From: Verrucomicrobiales bacterium
GTDB taxonomy: Bacteria > Verrucomicrobiota > Verrucomicrobiia > Verrucomicrobiales > Verrucomicrobiaceae
Direction of reading: 5' to 3'
Length of the DNA: 21,586 nucleotides
NCBI GenBank assembly: GCA_003506995.1
Contig: DNXB01000273.1
Span: forward strand, 2,477 to 24,062
The notes below the pieces were generated by a model, which was given only the letters and a program-made list of their open reading frames with translations, made no database searches and was not told where the DNA came from. The stretch's first letter is position 1, and each line of letters begins with the position of its first letter. The position numbers were made by a program, and so were the translations under genes. Positions 14,302 through 21,481 of this stretch are shown one piece after another.

Positions 14302-14393
14302 GGCTGGGAAAGAGACAATGAGAGTGGTGTTCCTGCCAGTTCGCCGAAGTGAGGGCTTGTGCATGCGCGTGGCATGGTTTCTCCTCCTCATCT

Positions 14394-14735
14394 ATGAGCC
14401 AGCCTGCCTGCCCGATGTGCGAGATGAACGATGTTTTGGACCACTCCGACCGCTTTGAGTGCATGACCTGCGGTCACGAATGGCCCAAGGAGGCCGCGGC
14501 GGATGAGCCGGACGCCGAGCGTGTCGTGAAGGACGCCTACGGCAACGTCCTCGCCGATGGCGACATCGTGGCGATGATCAAGGACATCAAACTGAAGGGC
14601 TCCTCGGATGTGCTCAAGGTCGGCACGAAATCCAAACCGATCCGTCTTGTGGATGGCGATCATGAGATCTCTTGCAAAATGGACGGCGTGCTGATCGGCC
14701 TGAAGGCCTGCTTTGTGAAGAAGGTGACGGTGTAG
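14394..14735 (+). CDS. yjdM: YjdM/PhnA family zinc-ribbon protein
   Basis: The protein has 113 aa from the ATG at 14394; upstream in-frame starts near 14349 give a nonsense leader. The N-terminal zinc ribbon has two cysteine pairs, C6-x2-C9 and C23-x2-C26 (CPMCEMN...FECMTCGHEW). The C-terminal PhnA domain (about 44-113) has VKDAYGNVLADGD, VIKDLKLKGSS-like IKDIKLKGSSDVLKVGTK, IRLVDGDHEISCKMDG and LKACFVKKV. Length and layout match E. coli YjdM (formerly PhnA) closely. Despite the old name it is not phosphonoacetate hydrolase, and its function remains undefined. It is probably cytoplasmic and is preceded by the intrinsic terminator, so it should have its own promoter; none is evident. Confidence 0.92.
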   Translation: MSQPACPMCEMNDVLDHSDRFECMTCGHEWPKEAAADEPDAERVVKDAYGNVLADGDIVAMIKDIKLKGSSDVLKVGTKSKPIRLVDGDHEISCKMDGVLIGLKACFVKKVTV

Positions 14736-14791
14736 AAAGTGAAGCACCAAATTTCTTGCGCGGAGATGGTTTTCGGCGACTCATCGCTCCG

Positions 14792-15565
14792 ATGAAAATC
14801 ACTTCATTCCTCCACGCCGCCGCCTTGCTGATTTGTTCCGCGATTGCCCATGCCCAGAGCGACACGGCGCATCACCGGGCAGTTTACACTGAGATCAACG
14901 CGAAGGAGAAGTCCTTCAAGAAAGTAACGGCCACGCATCTTGATGAGCCGACGGAGTTTGCACTGACCGGCTTTCTGGATGGCGGCGAGGTAAGGAAAAT
15001 CGTCGCGCTGTGCGGCGACGACGGCGCTGGTGTCACGGAGTATTACCTGGAGGGCGAAAAACCGCTCTTTGTCTTCAACACCTACTTCACGGGTGCCGAG
15101 GGCGCGAAAAACAGACCCAAGGTTGAGGAGCGTCTCTATTTCAAAGACGGCAGCATCTTCAAGTGGCTCACGACCGAGAAACCCGCGCCGGTTTTCCACG
15201 GCGAGGACTATCAGGCCACCACGGAGCTTTACACGACGAACTGCGAGGCCTTCGTGGCCGCCTTGAAGAAGGGCAAGGCCGCTGGCAGGCCACAGGCGGC
15301 GGCCAAGCTGACAGACGGCATCTTTCTCGGCATTGAGGAGGGCGATTACTTCCACTGGAAGATGCGAGCGGCGGATGGCGACGAGATTTCCTACTTCATC
15401 CTGAAGCCTGACGCCTCCGTGGACAAGGTGCTCGAAAATCCCGCCGCTTACGCGGGCAGGAAGTGCCGGGTGACGTGGAAAAAATCCACGGAGAACATCC
15501 CCGAGGCCGGTGGGAAGATGGAGATCGAGCAAATCCTCAGCGTGGAGTGGCTTGGCAAGAAATAG
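14792..15565 (+). CDS. Secreted protein of unknown function
   Basis: The protein has 257 aa from the ATG at 14792, giving a signal peptide (MKITSFLHAAALLICSAIAHAQ, about 1-22). Upstream starts from 14672 lie inside yjdM. The first part (about 25-160) has beta-rich repeats around LDEPTEFALTGFLDGGEVRKIVALCGDDGAGVTEYYLEGEKPLFVF, resembling repeats in proteins that monitor energy or load values. The second part (about 175-257: DGIFLGIEEGDYFHWKM...GDEISYFILK...VDKVLENPAAYAGRKCRVTWKK) looks like a small OB-fold-like domain. I do not recognise a named family. It is 56 bases downstream of yjdM and upstream of a small membrane protein gene. Confidence 0.75.
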   Translation: MKITSFLHAAALLICSAIAHAQSDTAHHRAVYTEINAKEKSFKKVTATHLDEPTEFALTGFLDGGEVRKIVALCGDDGAGVTEYYLEGEKPLFVFNTYFTGAEGAKNRPKVEERLYFKDGSIFKWLTTEKPAPVFHGEDYQATTELYTTNCEAFVAALKKGKAAGRPQAAAKLTDGIFLGIEEGDYFHWKMRAADGDEISYFILKPDASVDKVLENPAAYAGRKCRVTWKKSTENIPEAGGKMEIEQILSVEWLGKK

Positions 15566-15609
15566 CTTTCCTGTTGCCAATCCAGCGCGGGTGAGTGGAA
15601 CGTACCATC

Positions 15610-15822
15610 ATGGCTTCCCCTGAAAATGTCCAGCTCGCCGCCAACTTCGGCCTCTTCATGCTCGCCGCAGGCGGACTCGGGCTGATCAGCGGCACGACTT
15701 TGGCCCGCAGCGGCATGGTGCGGCGTGCGGACAAGCCGGGGGAGTTTTACACCACCTGCGTCTGCCACCTCGCGGTCGGTGCGTTCTGCTACTTCGGGCA
15801 GTTCTTCGCGCAGACGGCGTAG
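15610..15822 (+). CDS. Small two-helix membrane protein of unknown function
   Basis: The protein has 70 aa from ATG 15610; a GTG at 15595 would add 5 residues. Hydrophobic segments lie at about residues 9-30 (LAANFGLFMLAAGGLGLISGTTLA) and 49-68 (TCVCHLAVGAFCYFGQFFAQ), joined by a positively charged loop (RSGMVRRADKPGEF) that should be cytoplasmic. The second helix has two Cys and an aromatic-rich end. I know no family. It lies 44 bases after the secreted protein gene and 50 before the lactonase gene in the same direction. Confidence 0.55.
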   Translation: MASPENVQLAANFGLFMLAAGGLGLISGTTLARSGMVRRADKPGEFYTTCVCHLAVGAFCYFGQFFAQTA

Positions 15823-15872
15823 GTGTGGGAGTTGGTGCAAAAGCATCGCGCCTGGAGCCGTAGGCTTGCACC

Positions 15873-17123
15873 ATGCCGCAATCTCCCAGCTCCCGACGTT
15901 CGTTTCTGAAAACAGGCTCCGCCTTCATGTTCGCGCCTTTGCTTGGGGCGCAAGCTGCGGAGAAAAACGGCCGACTCATGGCCTATGTCGGCACTTACAC
16001 CTCGCCGCTGAAGAACATGAGGGCCACGCAGGTCGATCTGCCGCCTGGGAACGGACGCGGCATTCATTCGTTTGAGGTGGACCGTGCCACCGGGGCGATG
16101 ACACCCGCAGGTGTCTATGAAATGGGCACCAGCCCGAGCTGCCTGGCCTTCAATGCGGACAAGACACGGCTTTACTCCGGCAACGAGACCGAACGTGTCG
16201 GTGAGAATGAATCTGGAACCGTCAGCGCCTTCGCGATTGATCCGAAAACGGGCGATTTGACACTGCTGAACACCGTCAGCTCCGGTGGCAAAGGGCCGGC
16301 GCATCTCAGCGTGCATCCCGGCGGCAAGTTTGTGCTCGTGGCGAACTACTTCGGCGGTTCTGTGGCCGTGCTGCCCATCCAAGCTGACGGCAGTCTCGGC
16401 GAAGCGACGGATGTGAAGAAGGACGCGGGCAAGATCGGCCCGACGAAGGCCACGAACGCGCCTCCCGGCAGCTTTGCCATCAGCGGTCACGATCAGACGC
16501 ATGCGCACATGATCGAGGCCGATCCTTCGGGCCGGTTTGTCATCCACGTCGATCTCGGACTCGACCAAATCCTCGTCTGGAAGTTCGACGTGGAAAAAGG
16601 CTCGCTCACACCTGCCGAAACGCCCTTCGTTGCGCTGCCTCCCGGCGACGGGCCACGTCACTTCGCCTTCCATCCGAACGGACGTTGGTTCTACTCGATC
16701 CAGGAAGAAGGCTCGACGGTCGTGTTGTTTGACTTCGATGCGCAAACCGGCCGCCTCACTTCCCGTCAGACGATTTCCAGCCTGCCGCCGGGTTATGCAG
16801 GCAGCAATTTCTGCTCCGAGATCATCGTCTCCGCCGACGGAAAGTTCGTTTATGCCGGCAACCGTCTGCACGACAGCATCGGCATCTTTGCCATCGGTGC
16901 GGACGGTACGCTCACCTTTGTGACAGAGGAGTGGACGCATGGGGATTATCCCCGCAGCTTCACCTTCGACCCCACAGGAGAGTTTCTGTACTGCTGCAAC
17001 CAGCGTGCGGACCACATCGCCGTCTTTCGCGTGGACAAGAGCACTGGCAAGCTGGCTTTCACGGGCCATTACACGCCCGTGGGGAATCCGTCACAGATCA
17101 TCTTCCGCGACTTTGCGAAATAA
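15873..17123 (+). CDS. Tat-exported lactonase family seven-bladed beta-propeller (Pgl-like)
   Basis: This 416-aa protein has a twin-arginine signal (SRRSFLKTGSAFMFAPLLGAQA, about 7-28). The rest is a lactonase/6-phosphogluconolactonase-type propeller (PF10282). It starts YVGTYTS (about 38-44), has repeated SFEVDRATGAM, AFAIDPKTGDLTLL, WKFDVEKGSL and FRVDKSTGKL blade strands, the conserved GPAHLSVHPGGKFVLVANYFGGSVAV block (about 146-171), GPRHFAFHPNGRWFY (about 261-275) and SEIIVSADGKFVYAGNR (about 316-332). Cytoplasmic Pgl hydrolyses 6-phosphogluconolactone; the exported forms common in Planctomycetes and Verrucomicrobia probably act on another lactone or serve as binding propellers. TAGGCT at 15861-15866 lies six bases before the ATG and could be a -10 box. 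Confidence 0.92.
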   Translation: MPQSPSSRRSFLKTGSAFMFAPLLGAQAAEKNGRLMAYVGTYTSPLKNMRATQVDLPPGNGRGIHSFEVDRATGAMTPAGVYEMGTSPSCLAFNADKTRLYSGNETERVGENESGTVSAFAIDPKTGDLTLLNTVSSGGKGPAHLSVHPGGKFVLVANYFGGSVAVLPIQADGSLGEATDVKKDAGKIGPTKATNAPPGSFAISGHDQTHAHMIEADPSGRFVIHVDLGLDQILVWKFDVEKGSLTPAETPFVALPPGDGPRHFAFHPNGRWFYSIQEEGSTVVLFDFDAQTGRLTSRQTISSLPPGYAGSNFCSEIIVSADGKFVYAGNRLHDSIGIFAIGADGTLTFVTEEWTHGDYPRSFTFDPTGEFLYCCNQRADHIAVFRVDKSTGKLAFTGHYTPVGNPSQIIFRDFAK

Positions 17124-17195
17124 CGGCGTGATTGCGCCACACGGTTGGTTTCCAGTGATAGACCACGGATGCTCTGTCGTTGCATTGGTCCCCCA

Positions 17196-17876
17196 ATGAA
17201 GTCCCTTGTTTGTGTCGGTGCCATTTTCTTGTTCGTTCCCTGCTTGCAGGCTGATGATGCGTCTGCGGTCGATCCCGACCTGCCACAGCCGATTGATTTC
17301 AGTTTCGCGGACGATTTGCTGATGCATTCGCCCTTCACGCGTGCCGTGAATCTGGAGAAATCACTTCAGCTCACCGGCATCGCCTACGTCGATGGGCATC
17401 CGGTGGCCACGGTGCTGAACACGGAGACCAAGCAGCGCTTCGTCGTGACCGAGGAGCCGAACGCGCTGGGCTGGCAGCTCATGACGGCCAGTGCCGGAGC
17501 GGACATGCATCAGACCCAGGTCGAGATGAAGGTGGGGGACGAGATCATCGCCATGCACTACCAGGGGCAGCAGCTTGCGCCGGGAAGCGCTGGAAACGAG
17601 CGCTCGAAGGCGCGGATGGCCGGCTCCAGCAAGAATGATGGCGACAAGGTGAAGCCGTCGTCCTTCCTCGGCGAGCAAGGGCGAGAGATGTACGCTTCCC
17701 TCTCATCCGAGGCGCGTGACAAGTTCAAAGACCTCCTCAAGTCGCGCCTGGAGAAGCACCCGGAACTCACGCCCGAGCAAAACTCGGACTATGCCAGGAA
17801 AGTCTTCACCAAGATCAAAGCGACCGATCAATCGCCGAAAACTCCCAAGCCGCCCAAGAAAAAGACCGGTGCCTGA
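17196..17876 (+). CDS. Secreted protein of unknown function with Lys/Pro-rich C-terminus
   Basis: The protein has 226 aa from the ATG at 17196, chosen because a signal peptide (MKSLVCVGAIFLFVPCLQA, cleavage near residue 19) starts there. The middle (about 35-125) is a compact beta-rich domain (VNLEKSLQLTGIAYVDGHPVATVLNTETKQRFVVTEEPNALGWQL), followed by a polar linker (about 130-160), a helical segment (REMYASLSSEARDKFKDLLKSRLEK, about 167-191) and a basic tail ending TPKPPKKKTGA. I do not recognise a family. It is 72 bases after the lactonase gene, with no evident terminator between. Confidence 0.7.
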   Translation: MKSLVCVGAIFLFVPCLQADDASAVDPDLPQPIDFSFADDLLMHSPFTRAVNLEKSLQLTGIAYVDGHPVATVLNTETKQRFVVTEEPNALGWQLMTASAGADMHQTQVEMKVGDEIIAMHYQGQQLAPGSAGNERSKARMAGSSKNDGDKVKPSSFLGEQGREMYASLSSEARDKFKDLLKSRLEKHPELTPEQNSDYARKVFTKIKATDQSPKTPKPPKKKTGA

Positions 17877-18014
17877 TCAAACGCGCGGCCGGAGTTTTCT
17901 CCCCGATGGCCGGGCGGCTGCCAGTCTTGATTTCGCTTTGCCAGACGCGCCGTCTTCCGCAACGATCCGCGTCTGCGGTCGATCACCGCAGCCTTCAAAC
18001 ACAATCACCAGACC

Positions 18015-18197
18015 ATGCGGAGCCAGAAACAAAACAACAAAGCGCCACGCCCCTTCAAGAACAAGAATTCCGGTCGTGACTGGTCCGGCGGCAGCGGGAG
18101 CGGTGGATTTATCCCCGGCCGCAAGGTGCTTCCGCGTGTGAAGAAGCCGGACGCATCTCCTACGACTGAAACGCCGCCGCCTGAGCTGGCGGTCTGA
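18015..18197 (+). CDS. Possible small basic Gly/Pro-rich protein
   Basis: This 60-aa reading frame starts at ATG 18015 and ends at TGA 18197, two bases before the end of the convergent methyltransferase gene. It is Lys/Arg-rich (MRSQKQNNKAPRPFKNKNSGRDW), then has a Gly/Ser run (SGGSGSGGF) and a basic-to-acidic tail. It has no hydrophobic segment. The composition is that of small nucleic-acid-associated or disordered proteins, but low complexity also makes a spurious frame possible. No Shine-Dalgarno or promoter is seen. If it is not real, 17877-18198 is a 322-base gap with nothing else I can identify. Confidence 0.4.
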   Translation: MRSQKQNNKAPRPFKNKNSGRDWSGGSGSGGFIPGRKVLPRVKKPDASPTTETPPPELAV

Positions 18198-18198
18198 A

Positions 18199-19143
18199 TC
18201 ACCGCACCATCATCCAAAGGGTGCTGGCACCGTGCCCCGGCGGGAAATCCACCTCTCCTGCCGTGCGCGTGTATTCCGTGGTGCGGCGCTTGATCTTCGC
18301 GCACCCACGCGCCTGACGTTCCAGGACGGTCGGATTGAGCTTGGTGCAGTTGGTGGACAGCAGGATCGCGCAGGTGGGGCCGGCCACCTCCAGCGCCGCG
18401 AGCATCAGATCTTCAAAATGCTGCTCCACCTGCCACAGGCGGCCGTTGTTGCCGCGTGAGAACGTCGGCGGATCAAGGATGATGGCATCGAAGCGCTCAC
18501 CGCGATGTCCCAGCTTCGGCAGCAGGTCCAGCGCATCATCATTGATGAAGCGATGCCCCGCCGCCGTGATGCCATTGAGGGCGAGGTTCTGTTTGCCACG
18601 GTCCAGCGACTTGCGGGATAGATCCACGCTTAGCGTCTCCGCGCCCGTGAGGGCTGCCACCACACTGAAGCTGCAGGTGTAGGCAAAGGTGTTCAGCAGG
18701 CGCTTTGGCCGCAGCGTTTTGAGCATGGCACGATTGGCACGTTGGTCCAGGAACAGGCCGTGGCTGTATCCCGTGCCGAAATCCAGGCCATAACGGATGC
18801 CCGCCTCCGTCACCACGGTCGTGATCGGCAGGGAAGCATCGCCAGAGCGCAGGATGGGCGACACGCGCTCATGATTTTTCAATGGCAGGAATCGCGTGAA
18901 GACTCGCGCCGGTGTCCACTGGGCCTGAGTGCTCCATGCCTCCAGTCCGGCGGCCAGCTCGGCCAGTGCCGCGTCATTCTTGTGCGAGATCATCGCATCA
19001 TCGCCCAGCCGCTCCACCCAGCCCTCCGAACCCGAGGCCAGCCGGTGAGCCGTCGTTCCCGCCGTTTCAAAAACGGAGCGCTCACCCGGAGCAATCCAGG
19101 TTACGGGTTGGATGGCATGGCTGCGGGAGGGAAATGAATTCAC
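18199..19143 (-). CDS. RlmI-like class I SAM-dependent methyltransferase without PUA domain
   Basis: The protein has 314 aa from a GTG start at 19143; the first internal Met is at residue 51, too late. The family blocks are RFLPLKNHERV (84-94), YGLDFGTGYSHGLFLDQRANRAML (118-141), motif I LNTFAYTCSFSVVAALTGA (150-168), VDLSRKSLD (173-181) and the catalytic DPPTFSR (224-230). These belong to the RlmI/RlmK-type family that methylates 23S rRNA. E. coli RlmI is about 396 aa and starts with a PUA domain, which is missing here. The final catalytic-Cys region is STNC (near residue 277). The likely role is cytoplasmic RNA methylation; the target base is unknown. It converges on the small basic ORF with stops two bases apart. 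Confidence 0.85.
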   Translation of the reverse strand: MNSFPSRSHAIQPVTWIAPGERSVFETAGTTAHRLASGSEGWVERLGDDAMISHKNDAALAELAAGLEAWSTQAQWTPARVFTRFLPLKNHERVSPILRSGDASLPITTVVTEAGIRYGLDFGTGYSHGLFLDQRANRAMLKTLRPKRLLNTFAYTCSFSVVAALTGAETLSVDLSRKSLDRGKQNLALNGITAAGHRFINDDALDLLPKLGHRGERFDAIILDPPTFSRGNNGRLWQVEQHFEDLMLAALEVAGPTCAILLSTNCTKLNPTVLERQARGCAKIKRRTTEYTRTAGEVDFPPGHGASTLWMMVR

Positions 19144-19386
19144 CCGGCAACGCCTGCCCTAGGATCGTCGCCCCGGCAACACATCCTCGTGATTCGGCGC
19201 GGGTAATTTGCGGTGAAGGAGAACATGAAATCCAGCATCGTGCGGCTGGTTGTCCATCTGTCTCCGCGGTCTTCTCACCTTTTGCGGTGTCAATTCCCGG
19301 TTTGGAGCTGCGGTCAGGGGGCAGTCAGGCAAACGGCAACGACACAACGCAAGACGAGGCTCGCGGGCGCGTTTCCACCGCCCTTC
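19144..19386. other. Divergent intergenic region, 243 bases
   Basis: It lies between the RlmI-like gene (minus) and the LamG-like secreted protein gene (plus). AAGGAG at 19216-19221 precedes an ATG at 19225 that is in frame with the downstream gene and would add 54 residues before its signal peptide. The spacing is too short for a good ribosome site and the added residues look non-coding. I see no clear promoter or repeat. Confidence 0.45.
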
Positions 19387-20058
19387 ATGAAAACGCCTTC
19401 TTGCTTTCTTCGACTGTCCCTCTTTCTGCTGGCCCTTGCCTTGAACCCCGTGCTTTGGGCTGGCAGCCCGGACTACCAGCCCGAGTTGTTCAAGAGCACC
19501 CAGCTCGTTTATGCGGACAGCTTTGACGGTGAGCTGAACTCCGACTTTTGGGAAGTGCGACAGAACACCACCTGGGTGATCAAAGACGGCGTGCTGACCG
19601 GCGGCCCGTCCTCCAAGGAGTTTCAGGAGAAGAAAAAGGCGAGCGATGACCCCTCTCACGCCGGATTGAAACCCGTGATCTGGCTCAAGAAGGTGCCGGA
19701 GAACTTCGTCTGCACGATGCGCGTGCGCTACGACGGCGAAGCTTACAAGAAGGGCTTCCCACTTCTCGACATCGGCCACCACATCCACACGATCACGTTC
19801 AGCGAGAAGGCCACGACGCTGACGATCAAGAAGAACTTCGAGACGCTCCCGGTGGAGTCGCCGCTTTTCTCGCTCGACCAATGGCATGACGTCGCCATCG
19901 AGCTGAAGAAGGGCGCGCTGCTTCTCACCATTGACGGCAAGAAGCACCGCTTCGAGAGCAAGAACATCGACATGACCGGCCAGGCCCAGATCGACTTCAA
20001 GGCCCTCGACTTCGGCACCTGCCAGATTGACGACGTGAAGCTGTGGGAAGGGCGGTGA
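19387..20058 (+). CDS. Secreted LamG/DUF1080-like beta-sandwich protein
   Basis: The protein has 223 aa from ATG 19387, giving a signal peptide (MKTPSCFLRLSLFLLALALNPVLWA, about 1-25). The mature part has the order of the concanavalin-like DUF1080/LamG fold: VYADSFDGELNSDFWEVRQNTTWVIKDGVLTGG at the N-terminus (the F.G..LN..FW....W.I.DG.L motif), then VCTMRVRYDGEAYKKG, LTIKKNF, WHDVAIELKKGALLLTIDGK and a closing strand FGTCQIDDVKLWE. Such domains bind or hydrolyse glycosides or serve as laminin-G modules; no catalytic residues can be assigned. It lies 53 bases before the DUF3500 gene in the same direction, so co-transcription is likely. Confidence 0.8.
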   Translation: MKTPSCFLRLSLFLLALALNPVLWAGSPDYQPELFKSTQLVYADSFDGELNSDFWEVRQNTTWVIKDGVLTGGPSSKEFQEKKKASDDPSHAGLKPVIWLKKVPENFVCTMRVRYDGEAYKKGFPLLDIGHHIHTITFSEKATTLTIKKNFETLPVESPLFSLDQWHDVAIELKKGALLLTIDGKKHRFESKNIDMTGQAQIDFKALDFGTCQIDDVKLWEGR

Positions 20059-20111
20059 TCAGCCCGGAAATCATGCTGGCCTTTTTCCAGGATTCGAGAG
20101 AGCATGACGAT

Positions 20112-21092
20112 ATGAAATCCCTTTTGCATTCCACCGACTTGAAGTTCCTCAGTCGCCGCGAGATCCTCCGCGACTTCGGTGCCACGGCTGCGCTTGCTGC
20201 TTTCCCCAGTTTGCGGGCAGCCACCACGGACAAGGATTCCTTGCCGATGCAGTTTTACAAGAGCCTCACCGAAGAGCAGCACGCGAGGATCGTTCTGCCG
20301 GTGGATCACGCGAAGCGGAAGTTCATCAGCAACTGGTGGTACATCTGCCCTGAGCAGCGCCTGCACACCTTTTACACCAAGGATCAGCAGGATCTCGTGA
20401 AGCAGATCTTCGAGTCACTGCACGCGCCGGAGTATCGCGAGAAGATGAACTGGCAGGTGGAGAAAGATCTCATGGGCCAGATCAAGAACACGCCCTCGGT
20501 CGGCTTCTTTGGCTCCCCGAAGGACAAGGACTTCGAATTCATCTACACGGGGCATCACGTCACACGGCGCTGCAATGCGCACACGGACCAATGCCTCGGC
20601 TTCGGTGGTGCTCCGATCTTCTACGGCAATTTCGCCAAGGCTTTCCGCGAGACCAAGGATCACGAGGGCAATCCCTTCTGGTATCAGGGACTTCTCTTCA
20701 ATGAGTTCCACTCCACCCTCGACGGCAAACAGCGGGAGAAAGTGCTCGCCGGTCGCGAACCACGTGAGGAGAATCCCGCCTCAGTCATTCTAAAGAGGAA
20801 GACCGATCTCCCCGGCATCAGCGGCGCGGACCTCAGCAAGGATCAGCAGGCCAGGCTCCTCGACACCATGCGTCGCATGCTCGCGTGCTTCCGGCCAGAC
20901 GATGTGGCCGCCACCATAAAAATCATCGAGGACAAGAAGATGGTCGAGCGGCTCTTCATCTCATGCTACGGCGGTGCGTTCGACATTGGCAATGACAAGG
21001 TTTGGGACACCTGGCAAATCGAAGGACCGGAGATGGTCTGGTATTTCCGCGGCATGCCCCATATCCACGGCTATTTCCATCTGGCGGCGTGA
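20112..21092 (+). CDS. DUF3500 family Tat-exported protein
   Basis: The protein has 326 aa from ATG 20112, chosen because it opens a Tat-like signal (SRREILRDFGATAALAAFPSLRAA, RR at 15-16). In-frame starts at 20043 and 20073 would overlap or crowd the upstream gene. DUF3500 hallmarks are FYKSLTEEQHARIVLPVDHAKR (about 46-67), FEFIYTGHHVTRRC with C155, a following D/Q segment and FGGAPIFYG (about 164-172), and a C-terminal W..WQIEGP.MVWYFRG.PHIHGY (about 300-322). The family is of unknown function, exported, and common in Planctomycetes and Verrucomicrobia. The GHH, RC and HxH positions suggest a metal site, by inference. No terminator is seen after it. Confidence 0.85.
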   Translation: MKSLLHSTDLKFLSRREILRDFGATAALAAFPSLRAATTDKDSLPMQFYKSLTEEQHARIVLPVDHAKRKFISNWWYICPEQRLHTFYTKDQQDLVKQIFESLHAPEYREKMNWQVEKDLMGQIKNTPSVGFFGSPKDKDFEFIYTGHHVTRRCNAHTDQCLGFGGAPIFYGNFAKAFRETKDHEGNPFWYQGLLFNEFHSTLDGKQREKVLAGREPREENPASVILKRKTDLPGISGADLSKDQQARLLDTMRRMLACFRPDDVAATIKIIEDKKMVERLFISCYGGAFDIGNDKVWDTWQIEGPEMVWYFRGMPHIHGYFHLAA

Positions 21093-21115
21093 GTGACGGG
21101 GACGCAGGGCAGATT

Positions 21116-21159
21116 TTGAGGAATTAATCTTCTCAAGGCCGCGCCCTCTCGCGTATTGT
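21116..21159 (+). promoter_or_regulatory. Imperfect dyad and -10-like box upstream of katG
   Basis: TTGAG (21116-21120) and CTCAA (21132-21136) form the ends of a 21-base imperfect dyad with AT-rich centre, and TATTGT (21154-21159, four of six to TATAAT) begins 17 bases after it. A dyad next to the -35 position would suit a peroxide or iron regulator of katG such as OxyR, PerR or Fur, but the sequence does not clearly match any of their consensus sites. Confidence 0.25.
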
Positions 21160-21195
21160 GAAAGACTGCGACGTTAAACTTCCTTCAAGCAATCC

Positions 21196-21201
21196 AAGGA
21201 G
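21196..21201 (+). promoter_or_regulatory. Strong Shine-Dalgarno of katG
   Basis: AAGGAG ends seven bases before the ATG at 21209. It fixes the katG start and is the only near-perfect, well-spaced ribosome binding site I find upstream of any gene in the window. Confidence 0.85.
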
Positions 21202-21208
21202 AAACCAT

Positions 21209-21481
21209 ATGACTACCGAAGCCAAGTGCCCCTTCAATCACGTCGCCGGTGGCGGCACGTCCAATCGCGACTGGTGGCCGAACCAGTTGGATGTGAGTGT
21301 GCTTCATCAGCATAGCGCAAGGGCCAATCCTCTTGGGGAGACGTTCAACTACGCGCACGAATTTGGCAAACTCGATTACGTTGCGCTGAAGCAAGACCTT
21401 CAGGCCTTGATGACAGACTCGCAAGAATGGTGGCCAGCCGACTGGGGCCACTATGGCGGGCTGATGATCCGCATGGCCTGA
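21209..21481 (+). CDS. katG: Catalase-peroxidase KatG, N-terminal part ending at an in-frame TGA
   Basis: Ninety codons are read from ATG 21209 (after AAGGAG). The start CPFNHVAGGGTSNRDWWPNQLDVSVLHQH, then NPLGETFNYAHEFGKLDY.ALKQDLQALMTDSQEWWPADWGHYGGLMIRMA, is the conserved N-terminus of bifunctional catalase-peroxidases, haem enzymes of about 730 aa that remove hydrogen peroxide. The next codon should be the distal catalytic Trp of the RMAWH motif (W107 in M. tuberculosis KatG) but is TGA, a single-base change from TGG. The same frame continues as perfect KatG beyond it. As written, the product lacks the distal Trp and His and all haem ligands and cannot be active. A base error or assembly chimera at the sequence end is a serious alternative. 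Confidence 0.85.
   Translation: MTTEAKCPFNHVAGGGTSNRDWWPNQLDVSVLHQHSARANPLGETFNYAHEFGKLDYVALKQDLQALMTDSQEWWPADWGHYGGLMIRMA

Noticed and set aside
14394..14735. Phosphonoacetate hydrolase, because of the name PhnA
   Set aside because: This is the short zinc-ribbon YjdM/PhnA family of E. coli, unrelated to the real phosphonoacetate hydrolase of about 400 aa.
17259..17984. Direct repeat GCGTCTGCGGTCGATC at 17259-17274 and 17969-17984
   Set aside because: One copy lies inside a signal-peptide-proximal coding region and the other in a gap. With GC-biased sequence a single 16-base match is weak evidence, and there is no other sign of an attachment site.
19213..19386. Upstream start of the LamG-like gene at 19213 or 19225, preceded by AAGGAG
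   Set aside because: The AAGGAG-ATG spacing is too short, the added residues have no coding character, and they would bury the obvious signal peptide that starts at 19387.
21479..21481. TGA read as Trp or selenocysteine in katG
   Set aside because: TGA ends many other genes in the window at expected places, no Sec-insertion hairpin is evident, and the family has Trp here, not Cys or Sec.
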